Source of the DNA: Knufia peltigerae
Taxonomy: Eukaryota > Ascomycota > Eurotiomycetes > Chaetothyriales > Trichomeriaceae
Assembly (NCBI GenBank): GCA_030247855.1
Contig: JAPDRN010000103.1
Span: 62,001-126,000 of the forward strand
Length of the DNA stretch: 64,000 bases
Direction: 5' to 3'
Of the stretch, positions 1 through 8,459 are shown one piece after another. The position numbers and the translations under genes are program-made. Within the stretch, counting starts at the first letter, position 1. The number at the start of each line of letters is the position of its first letter. A model generated the notes under the pieces. It worked only from the letters and a program-made list of their open reading frames with translations, was not told the DNA's origin and made no database searches.

Positions 1-1244
1 ATACTTCGCAGCCCCTACTGTCAGTTGGAGGCTGTGTCTCAGTCTTCAGATTGTCGCACCACTTCTCTTGTTCATTGGCTCTCCATGGTACGCCACTCCT
101 TTCAAGACCTTGTCTGTTGAGCTCTTGTGATGCTAACATGATCAATCAGGGTTCCCGAGAGTCCGCGATGGCTCATTGACAAGGGCCGCCACGACGCGGG
201 ATACCAGGTCCTTCGCAAGTTACACACACGTCCTGACGACCCTGAAGAGATTGTTGCGCGAGAGGAATTCCTCCAGATTCGACGACAGATTGAACTTGAA
301 CGCTCCGACAATCTGAACAAGAGCTGGGGCACCATGTTCCGCAAACCCAGCATGCGAAAGAGGCTGATTCTTGGATTTGGAACACAATTTATCGCTCAAA
401 GTACTGGTAAGTCAATACAACACCCCAGCCCCTCCTTATAGATCGGATACAATTGCTCACTTGCCAAAAAGGTGTGTTGGTTGTCAACAACTACCAGATC
501 TTACTGTACAAATCCCTCGGCATCACAGGCTCATTGCCTTTGCTTTTGAATGCACTCTACAATGGTCTCGCGGCGTTCATGAACTTTGTCAACTCATTGT
601 TCCTTGATCGCTTAGGCCGCATCCGCATCATGCTGATAGGTCTCGTAAGTATCATCCCCCGCCGCCCTCAGATACTACCGTCCTGACACTTCTCCCAGAC
701 CGGCTGTGCGTGCTCTCTCATCTGCTTCACCGCCATGGTCGCCACGTTCGGAGGCACCACGAACCGTGTCGGCAACGGGTTCGGCGTCTTCTTCCTGTTC
801 CTCTTCGTCTTCTTCTACGGGGGCACCATGGACGCCACGAGCTACGTCTACTGCTCCGAGATCTTCCCGACGCCCCTGCGCGCCCAAGGCACGGGGTTCT
901 CGGTGGCGGGCCTGTTCACCGCCACGCTCATCTACACGCAGACCGCTCCCGTCGCGTTCGTCGAGGTCGGCTGGCGCTTCTACATCCTGTTCATCCTCTT
1001 GCCCCTGATCGGGGCCGGCTTGATGTGGAAGTTCTTCCCCGAGACCAAGCTCCTCACCCTCGAGGAAATCTCGAGGCTGTTCGGGGACGAGGTCGCCCTG
1101 GACATCAACCAGCTCAGCGCCGACGAAAAGCTGGCCCTGGACCGCGAGGTGGCCAAGGGGGGCGGCGAGGCGGTCACGTCCGTCACGAGCCCCGTCAAGA
1201 GCAGCGAGGGTGGCTCTCAAGAGGACCGTATCGAGAATGTCTAA
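1..1244 (+). CDS. MFS sugar transporter, 3' part (gene enters from the left edge)
   Basis: C-terminal portion of a sugar porter of the major facilitator superfamily, expected in the plasma membrane as a proton-coupled sugar importer. Inferred exons are 1..87, 150..406, 472..644 and 699..1244. The joined frame is open throughout, and the first intron carries a GCTAAC branch site. Visible family signatures are PESPRWL at the start of the central cytoplasmic loop, YCSEIFPTPLRAQG in the second half, and FFPETK after the last membrane segment. These sugar-porter marks make the family call strong; the substrate cannot be read. The 5' half, with the first six membrane helices, lies outside the window. 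The cytoplasmic tail is polar and ends in RIENV. The gene is tail-to-tail with the DMT transporter at 1859..3505. Confidence 0.9.
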
Positions 1245-1858
1245 TCCTCCCTCACACACACACACCCGTGGAGGTTGCAAGTGTATGCTGAACACACAAG
1301 AACGAGGTGGGCGGGCTAGTTTTGTGCCTCTTAGACCACTACATTCCTTTTTCCAAGCCTCAAAAAGTGAACAAGAAGTGATGTCGGGATCAAAGAATAG
1401 GGCTGGGCTGGCTTTGGTCTTTTTTCTTTCTTGGTTTCGGTAGAACCATTCCATAGAATCTGATTCTACTAAAATTTAGAAATGATAGAGCTTTGCAAGG
1501 CACCCTTCAGCACTTCAAGGTATCTGAGTGCCAAAGGTACCCGAGTTATCTTTCTCGTATTTCTAATCAACCATACAGTACGGATACAACAGACGCATTT
1601 GGCTCTGAGCCGGCCACCAATTCCCATCCTGTACCAATTCCCTATACAATCCAAATTGTTCTAATTCTCCCAAACGCCCCCGAGATTGATGCAAAATGCA
1701 ATAACACAACAATGCCCAGACTCGCTCGACATGAATGTGTGGAGACACACATATACCTCCAGTGGCTGGGGTTGGTGAGACCTCTCTTTTCTTGCCCAGG
1801 TGTATATATATATGTATACCACAAAATGAATTTCAACACGAACTCAAAAGGTCATTTG
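1245..1858. other. Convergent 3' intergenic region
   Basis: Space between two genes that end towards each other. It holds a CA microsatellite at about 1253..1265 and a TA run at about 1802..1813. No open frame here has splice signals or a recognisable domain. It is probably the 3' untranslated regions of both neighbours. Confidence 0.6.
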
Positions 1859-3505
1859 TCATCCATCACTACTCAAGCTCGCCCTCCTGCGACCCAACTC
1901 ATCCTCCTCTTCTTCCTCGAGTTCTTCACCCTCATCACTCATCTCGAGGACTTTGTCTTCCTCCTCTTCCCTCTTTCGTTCCTCCTCCTTCATCTCCTTG
2001 TACGTGGCCCAACTGAGCATGCAAAACGCCACGACGATCAGAGCGCATCCGCTCAACGCCGCGGCACTGAGCGGCTTTCCCGTAACCAACCAGTCCGTGA
2101 TGCCGACCAAGAAAATCGTCAACAGAGCCGCCACGCTACTCAACACCGGACTTGTCAAACTCATCAAGACCAGAAAAGAGCCGCTGAACACAGCGTTGGA
2201 CAAGGTTGAGATTGCGAGGAGGCCTGCGGCTCGTCGGCTCGGCAACTCAAAGATTTCCAACCCAGTAATGTGCAAAATGGGCAAAGGAATCCACAGCACC
2301 GTCAACGTGAAAAGACCAACCATGCTTCCAAACGTGTTGGCAAATATCATCCCACGGCCCGGACTGCACCCCTCAGGAGGGCACGCGTAGCGCTTGTAAA
2401 GAACCTCGTAAAACCCGTACGCCACCGACCCAATACCGATAACAATATTGCCTAGCAACTTTGTCCCGAACCCTTTCTTTTCCTCATCTCCAGAACCCGA
2501 TCCTGAGTCGTCTTTGTCACCATATGCAACCACAAACACGCCGATGATCGCCAGACCGACACTGACGGCCTTGTCGAGGCGGAGTTTGTCGTTGAGTAGC
2601 ATGATCGAGAAGACGTATGCGAAAAATGCCGAACAGTTGTAAATCGCCGTCAGGTCCGAAGGGCTGGTCAAATCAACCGCGACGTACCACGACCCGCCGG
2701 CCATGGTCAAGAAGGTTGTGATGAAGGCCGTCATCTTGATCATGTAAGGCCATGGAGAGACCTTGTTCAGCACCGGAGACGAAGGCGCATGGAGGTCTTG
2801 TGATTGAACCATCTGGGCCGTACTTCGTAGCAATGTCACATGTCGTCGCCAGAACGCAGGCCATGAGAGTTTTCGCTTTTGGACTCGTATAATGGCCAGC
2901 TGGACCGGCCAGAGGAACACCCACGATCCGTGTGTCAGGTACATCATACAGTATGCCTTGTTCCAATGTAGTTCGTGCTGAATGTACACGGCGGTCTCGG
3001 TCTGGACGACGAAGGAGATCAAGGAGAGGACCAGGAAAAAAGAAGCGTAGATGTATTTTCGACGGACGACATCCTCGGGCTGTGCGTACGTGGGGGATCG
3101 CGATCGAAACGTGCTTCGGTGCGAGGCAAACGAGTGTTGTCGACTCGCTAGCCCTTCAGGACGACCACGATTGCGACCCGCGTTCTCTCGTTTGTCTTCG
3201 GCGAGAAGAGGCACGTGAGACTGCAGCCCCGTCGGTCGGTGCATGGACGGGCGGTCAGACATTTCGTCGTCGGAGAGAGGGTCCGATGCATCAAATTGTA
3301 CCTGTTGTCGAGTCGGTCGAAAGTCTTCTTTTACTTCTGGGGGGAGTGAGTTGAGTCGAAGAGGACTGGGAGGGCGGGCTTTGGAAATGGACGAAGGAGG
3401 AAGGGGAGACAGTCGATGGACAGGAGGAGGAAGAGGAGACTCTGTGCCGGAAGGTGTGAAGGTGAGGTCGTCGGCGGTTGAGTCGGTGCTATCTGATCGG
3501 GTCAT
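1859..3505 (-). CDS. DMT-superfamily (EamA/SLC35F-like) membrane transporter
   Basis: Intronless 548-residue protein. Residues 1 to about 150 are Ser/Pro/Arg-rich and look disordered. From about 150 to 500 there are roughly ten hydrophobic segments in the two-fold EamA pattern; one pair is split by a Gly/Ser/Lys-rich linker (SGSGSGDEEKKG). The tail is strongly acidic (repeated Glu). The family includes vacuolar or Golgi transporters such as the yeast YML018C/THI74 group and animal SLC35F proteins, so an internal-membrane transporter is likely, but the substrate is unknown. The start is the ATG at 3505. An earlier out-of-frame ATG lies 4 bases upstream (see the uORF entry). It is head-to-head, about 820 bases apart, with the dual zinc-finger regulator at 4326. 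Confidence 0.78.
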   Translation of the reverse strand: MTRSDSTDSTADDLTFTPSGTESPLPPPVHRLSPLPPSSISKARPPSPLRLNSLPPEVKEDFRPTRQQVQFDASDPLSDDEMSDRPSMHRPTGLQSHVPLLAEDKRENAGRNRGRPEGLASRQHSFASHRSTFRSRSPTYAQPEDVVRRKYIYASFFLVLSLISFVVQTETAVYIQHELHWNKAYCMMYLTHGSWVFLWPVQLAIIRVQKRKLSWPAFWRRHVTLLRSTAQMVQSQDLHAPSSPVLNKVSPWPYMIKMTAFITTFLTMAGGSWYVAVDLTSPSDLTAIYNCSAFFAYVFSIMLLNDKLRLDKAVSVGLAIIGVFVVAYGDKDDSGSGSGDEEKKGFGTKLLGNIVIGIGSVAYGFYEVLYKRYACPPEGCSPGRGMIFANTFGSMVGLFTLTVLWIPLPILHITGLEIFELPSRRAAGLLAISTLSNAVFSGSFLVLMSLTSPVLSSVAALLTIFLVGITDWLVTGKPLSAAALSGCALIVVAFCMLSWATYKEMKEEERKREEEEDKVLEMSDEGEELEEEEEDELGRRRASLSSDG

Positions 3506-3509
3506 CCAT
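3489..3509 (-). promoter_or_regulatory. Overlapping 6-codon upstream ORF at the DMT transporter start
   Basis: An ATG at 3509 opens a six-codon frame (MDDPIR, stop at 3491..3489) that overlaps the main ATG at 3505 in another frame. Its +4 base is G, so a scanning ribosome could use it. Whether the transcript begins upstream of it is unknown. Confidence 0.4.
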
Positions 3510-4325
3510 GCGGTATTTGTGGGTTTTTGTGATCTTTGTACAGTATAGCGACTTTCTTGTCACCAGGCGTGGTCACCGGCACCACTGGGCTTAGGGTGCC
3601 CAAGGGAGGGATGCTAAGGGCGGAGAGGCGTGGGGGGGACACGTTGGTCAATTGGCAGGCGTGGTCCAGTATAACGAATCCGCACTCGCGCAATTGGGGG
3701 GAGAAAGATAAAGGCAATGAGGGCAATTCAATTCGGATATTCTCGTTGAAACCAGATAAACAAAAAAAGTAGGTCGGGCAATGAACACGGTGACACGGTC
3801 TCTCTACGGCTATGGCTGTGTTTTTTACTTAGTGTGAGATTTCAGGGTTCAATTCTCATTTACCACCCCATCTCGCCTGCGGCAAAAATGCGACAACCCC
3901 GGACTCGCTGGGGGCTGCACTCTGCCCTAAACAAGGCCTGCCACCTGTGCTCAGCCTTGCATGTGACTCAGCCTCATCAGCCTCGTCGCCCAACACCAGA
4001 ACACGAGACCAGAAGTGAAGTTCCTTCTCTCTACACCGTACTAGTTCAGTTTTTGCTTTGCTTGTATTCTCCGCCACACTGCAACATCTCGTCTGCACAT
4101 ATTCCACCAGATTTTGACCTTGTCTGAAGGTCCCACTGGCTTAAATCACACGGTAAGCCAATATTAAGACACTTTGGAATTCCAATGTCAGCCGACTTGG
4201 TACCTCCACAAATTTGATGGTCAATTTGGGGGCGGCTGGGCATACCTTGTTGGGGAGGCTTGTGCGTTGTATCCTGATTACAAAATCCTTCATGGACACA
4301 ATATCCTACGAGTGAAGCGGGCACA
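3506..4325. promoter_or_regulatory. Divergent promoter region (DMT transporter / zinc-finger regulator)
   Basis: About 820 bases between two divergently transcribed genes. I see no clear TATA box, repeat or further coding segment. It presumably contains both promoters. Confidence 0.5.
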
Positions 4326-5658
4326 ATGCTCAGGAAATGGCAGTGTGAAAAATGTTCGAAGCACTTTTCCTCAAGTATGCTCCCTAGAAGCCTGGTAGGC
4401 GCGATCCTGTTACTGATAGCATTTGCCAATAGGTTCTTCGCTCTCTCGCCACTGCAAGAGGTGCCTGATTGATGCACCAAGGCCTACAAGACGAAAGGCG
4501 TGTGAAGAGTGCTGTACCTCGAAATCGAGATGTGATGAGCGCCGGCCCGCCTGTGGACGATGCAAGCTCAAGGGAATACACTGTCACTACGTTGTTCCTG
4601 CTCGCGCTTCTGGCGACAGTGACGGCTCTCCTGTACCAGATCTCGTCGGCGCGAATTCTCTGATGACTCCGCCAGTAGACTTTGCACCATTCCTGGATTA
4701 CTCCCTCACTGGGACTCCTGGGTCGACGGGCCATGTAACGGTTGACACTCACCCCATGGTCAGACACGTCATGAGATTCATAATCAGGGTGTTCATGAGT
4801 TATCCTAGAATGTTCGCGCGCGGCCAACCCCCTCCGTTCATCCATCATACCCAACTGAAGGGTGAAGTCCCCGAAAGCCTGAGTCACAGCATGGCGATAT
4901 TGTCGGGCTTAGACAATCCAGAATTGGCTTCAATACTTGAAACCTCCGCCAAGTATGAGGCGTATGCGTTGCTTGCAAAGGTATCGTTGCTCCCCTCCCC
5001 CAATCGCCCTGCATGGTCTCATCAAGCTTATATCACCTTCTAGTACGAAACATACAATGAAGTCGAGCTTCTAGCGGCCTTCCAAACGTACATACTATAC
5101 AGCATCTTTCTTCTATTCCCGATGAAAGAACGGCAAACCCACACTCACCGTCAAGATCAGAATATAATGATGGGTCTACAAGATATGTCTTTGGCACTCA
5201 TGAAGAGCGGTCTTTTACTCAATGCCGAAACACAGTCCATCGTACCATCCTGGGAAGCATGGATAGCTGTTGCATCCAAACGTCGTGCCATCCAGGCTTC
5301 ACACACGCTAATGTGGGCCTGGTCACTGCATCATAAATATCCTCCGTTCGGTTGCCGGGAAGTTGCCTTTATGCCAACCCCTTCACCCAAATCTCTGTGG
5401 CAAGCAAGAGATGACGAGGAATGGAAGGGTCATTATAGCAGGTGGCTCGAATACTGGCGTAATGGTGGGCCACATCGCCTGGAAGAGCTGATGCTTATCA
5501 AACCTGGAATCGAAATTGATGAGAGAACTCAAAGGTGGCTCGGAGAGGCGGACGAATTTGGCTTACTCTTAATGTCCCAAGGTATGAATGAGTATTTGGC
5601 CGCTCCGGATGATTCGGGAATACTGGCTGACTTCTGCCTAGTGAACGCTATCGACTGA
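4326..5658 (+). CDS. Transcription factor with a C2HC finger joined to a Zn2Cys6 cluster
   Basis: Predicted 403-residue nuclear regulator, exons 4326..4374, 4433..4980 and 5044..5658. The first intron splits the N-terminal finger, so the finger appears only after splicing. Residues C7-x2-C10-x12-H23-x3-C27 form a classical finger with Cys as last ligand. A fungal binuclear cluster follows at once: C40-x2-C43-x6-C50-x6-C57-x2-C60-x6-C67. The rest resembles the helical middle region of fungal regulators (QTYILYSIFLLF; WEAWIAVASKRR). This tandem architecture is known among Pezizomycotina regulators, some located in specialised-metabolite loci. It lies 155 bases upstream of, and on the same strand as, the reductase at 5814, which makes that gene a plausible target. 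The start is the only ATG that keeps the finger intact. Family confidence is high; the target is inference. Confidence 0.85.
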
Positions 5659-5766
5659 GAGACATTAATTTCTGTGCTCGTGTGTCGAGTTGTGGCATGG
5701 GCTAATATTGATACTCGGAGTTCCGGGGGTTTCAAACTGGCACGGCCAATCGCCATCCACCAAGCA

Positions 5767-5775
5767 TATATAAAA
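5767..5775 (+). promoter_or_regulatory. TATA box of the reductase gene
   Basis: TATATAAAA lies 47 bases before the main ATG at 5814. This is a close consensus match at a spacing that would give a very short leader. Confidence 0.55.
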
Positions 5776-5802
5776 CCATCAACGGTCAGATTGTCTCGTC
5801 TC

Positions 5803-5817
5803 ATGGTAGCAAAATGA
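5803..5817 (+). promoter_or_regulatory. Minimal uORF with ATGA overlap onto the reductase start
   Basis: ATG GTA GCA AAA TGA begins at 5803; its TGA (5815..5817) shares bases with the main ATG (5814..5816). If the transcript starts before 5803 this could couple termination to reinitiation. If it starts about 30 bases after the TATA box, the uORF would sit almost at the cap and might be skipped. Confidence 0.4.
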
Positions 5818-7182
5818 GCAAAGAACGACATCCCGAGAAAATGACAACCAGTCGCCAGTACGATATCGTTCTCCTTGGAGCGACAGGCTACACGGCTGGT
5901 TATGTCGCAGAGTACATTATGACCGCTTCGCTCAGCAATCTTCATTGGGCTATCGCGGGTAGAGACGCGAACAAACTCGAAAGGCTCAGAGGAAAATTAG
6001 CAGAGCTTGATTCGAGTGGCTCGAAACCCGGTATGGCAACTCAACCGCTACCTACTCAATCCACCTTTTGAGACATTCATTATGCAAAAGGCAAGATAGC
6101 ATGGAGTACTAACAATCTACCAAGCTATTGAACTGGTTAATATCAACCTTGACGACGACCTTTCTACGCTTGTATCCCGCACTAAAGTCCTCATCAACGC
6201 CATCGGACCGTACACGTGTCATTGCGAACCTGTTCTCTCGGCATGTGCCGAGAATGGTACAAGTTATGTGGACTTTTGCACCGAGACGCCATGGTTGGAG
6301 GAAATGATAACAAAGTACTCCAAAATTGCCAAAAGACGGTCTGCACGCATCGTCCCGGCGATTGGCAATTCCAGCTCCCCTTCCTCACTCGTCGCATACC
6401 TCTTGGCCAAGCGTTATCACGAGACGCATGAAAAGGCAGTTGAGAACATTACTTGCTCGTACAGTTTAAAAATAAATGGAATGAGCGCTGGATCGTTGTC
6501 AAGTGTTCTCAAGGTTGTGGAACGTTACGGTGTCGGTCCATTACTGTTTCCGAACCCGTATCGGTTGTGCTCCTCGAGGGAGAATCCGAGCAGGCCCGAA
6601 CCTAAAAAGGGGTTGTTTCTGGGTCACCACAGAGATGAGCTTCTAGGCCATTTGACGACATCCCTTGCTAGCCCAGGAAATGAGGCCGTGGTATACAGGA
6701 GTCAAAAACTTCAACCTTCCATCTACGGAGGAGACGGAGAAGAAGGCAAGACGATACCATGGTCGTATCGCGAATTCATGCCTGCGTCAAGCACGGGGAG
6801 TGCAATCATGATCCATGTGGTTACCAAGATTTTGGTTTTCTTACTCTTTTTCCGGCCAGTGTGTGCCTTGATCTCACTTCTGAAACCGGTCAACGGCACG
6901 GGTCCTTCAAAGGAAGACTCCCAAAACGAAAAGATCGAGGTTAAAGCGGTGACGGGCAACGACCACAAATTGATGGCGAGGTACTCTTTCAACGGGTCAA
7001 TGTACTTTCATTCCGCCATGTTGGCGGCAGAGGCGGCAATGGTTCTTCTCAGCATATGGGATGTCGACGAGCAATGGACCGATGATGTGGGCTACGGTGT
7101 CCTGACACCTAGTTGTCTTGGTATGCCTTTCGTTGAGAGACTCAAAAAAGCAGGCGTCGATATCGAAGTCTATACATCCTGA
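5814..7182 (+). CDS. Saccharopine-dehydrogenase-like / trans-acting enoyl reductase
   Basis: Predicted 424-residue oxidoreductase, exons 5814..6030 and 6125..7182; the intron has an ACTAAC branch site. The N terminus is a Rossmann nucleotide-binding fold with the motif VLLGATGYTAGY (about residues 19 to 30). Family-typical stretches follow: VLINAIGPY, then YVDFCTETPW, then a hydrophobic segment near residue 275 (ILVFLLFF) that may touch a membrane. The C terminus (YGVLTPSCLG) also matches the family. Members include fungal saccharopine-dehydrogenase-like proteins and the bacterial trans-acting enoyl reductases of lipid synthesis. True lysine-pathway saccharopine dehydrogenase is less likely from these motifs. 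A second in-frame ATG at 5841 is an alternative start. It follows the dual zinc-finger regulator on the same strand. Confidence 0.82.
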
Positions 7183-7520
7183 CGACTCGCAAATACTATA
7201 TACGGATTACATACCTTGTGTTCGACCTTAACCTGTTACCTTCTGTCTACCTCTTTACTGTCGCTGTACAAGTGGTTAGGACACCAACGAGCCTCTTGCT
7301 CAACATATAATTCAAGAACTGAAAAAGACCACCTCCATTTTCCTCGGTCCCCGCTGCAAATTGAATTGATCCGCTCATGTCTTGTGCTCTCTAAACTCCC
7401 TGGAAAGATGAAACCACAAAAACTTGACGTCTCTGGGAATCTACGTCTGTTCAACAATCATCCCAATCTCAAACTCAAAATCGAAAGTCCGAAATTTCCA
7501 ATCCTTCACGATGAGTCCCG
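7183..7520. other. Convergent 3' intergenic region
   Basis: Between the 3' ends of the reductase and the acetyltransferase. I see no coding or structural signal. Confidence 0.5.
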
Positions 7521-8459
7521 TCACACCCCGCTCTCATTGCCACTGCCACTTCCACTCCTGTTCCCGTCCCCATTCCTACTCCTGTACATGGCCTCGTACT
7601 CGTATGCACTCTGACTCTCCCGCTCAGTCACAGACTGTACAGGCCAATTGCAACACATGCACCAGGTCTTCACACCTTTTTTGTTCTCTTGACCCTCACC
7701 GTTGCGGTTGGCGTCATCATCTTTCGGATCGAGGGCCGAATAGATGACCCCGACGACCCGGAATCCGAAATGGGCGTAAACGTCCCTCGCCCTCTCGTTG
7801 GCGGCGCACAACCAAATCGGCCGCCCGTCCCTTTTGGCTCGGGCCACGAAGGGCTCGATCACCGCCCTCACCGCGCCCTTGTCGTTGCGGTCGGGGTCCC
7901 TCGCCATCAGACTCATGTTCCAGTAGGCTTGGCTGGTCCCAAACGTCGCGACCTTGAAGTCCTGCATGTCACGCACGAAACGGGAGAAGACGGGTCGGGC
8001 CTTGGCCATCTCCTGGAGTTCGGTCTCGGACACCAGGGGCGCCACGGCCTCGGGGGGTTCCCAGCACACGACGGCGGCGAAATCGGCGGCTTCGGCGACG
8101 AACGAACCCGCCCCGACTTTGGCGGCGACCCTCGCCCTCGCCGCGGGGTACAACAGCTCCGCCGTGACGACCGTCGAAGGTCCCGACTTGTCCTGAGCGA
8201 AAATCACGTTCATCGGATCCGTGACGGTGGCGCGAGAAGATATGTCGGCCAACCTGTCCTGGTAGTATTCCGATCGTGATGTCGTCATTGGTGGTGGTGG
8301 TGGTGGTGTCGTTGGTACCGGTGTGGGCGATTTTGAACCGGAAAAGCCACCGTTGGCTTCCCGAGGTTGGGGTGTGAGCAGCGAACCGGTAGAGAGATTG
8401 GCACCCGTGGGTAGGGCGACGTCGAGTGTGTCTGTGTCTGTGTCTGTGACTGTGGCCAT
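7521..8459 (-). CDS. GNAT-family N-acetyltransferase
   Basis: Intronless, 312 residues from the ATG at 8459. The N terminus begins with a Thr-Asp repeat encoded by a TGTGTC-type microsatellite and runs into a run of Pro. The GNAT core lies at about residues 70 to 245. The clearest signature is the C-terminal half, WNMSLMARDPDRNDKGAVRA then GRPIWLCAANERARDVYAHF and GFRVVG, the usual end of an acetyl-CoA-binding fold (the neighbour-residue 'Y-x-x-x-GF' pattern). The tail is Ser/Gly/Asn-rich. GNAT proteins transfer acetyl from acetyl-CoA to an amine; the substrate here is not readable. It is tail-to-tail with the reductase and is the last gene before an 8-kb gene-poor stretch. Confidence 0.8.
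   Translation of the reverse strand: MATVTDTDTDTLDVALPTGANLSTGSLLTPQPREANGGFSGSKSPTPVPTTPPPPPPMTTSRSEYYQDRLADISSRATVTDPMNVIFAQDKSGPSTVVTAELLYPAARARVAAKVGAGSFVAEAADFAAVVCWEPPEAVAPLVSETELQEMAKARPVFSRFVRDMQDFKVATFGTSQAYWNMSLMARDPDRNDKGAVRAVIEPFVARAKRDGRPIWLCAANERARDVYAHFGFRVVGVIYSALDPKDDDANRNGEGQENKKGVKTWCMCCNWPVQSVTERESQSAYEYEAMYRSRNGDGNRSGSGSGNESGV

Noticed and set aside
675..1454. 259-codon open frame on the minus strand
   Set aside because: Shadow of the GC-rich last exon of the sugar transporter; low-complexity Glu/Asp/Arg translation.
1..8459. Full secondary-metabolite cluster
   Set aside because: Regulator, reductase, transporters and an acetyltransferase are present, but no polyketide, peptide or terpene synthase gene. 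Only a small module can be suggested.
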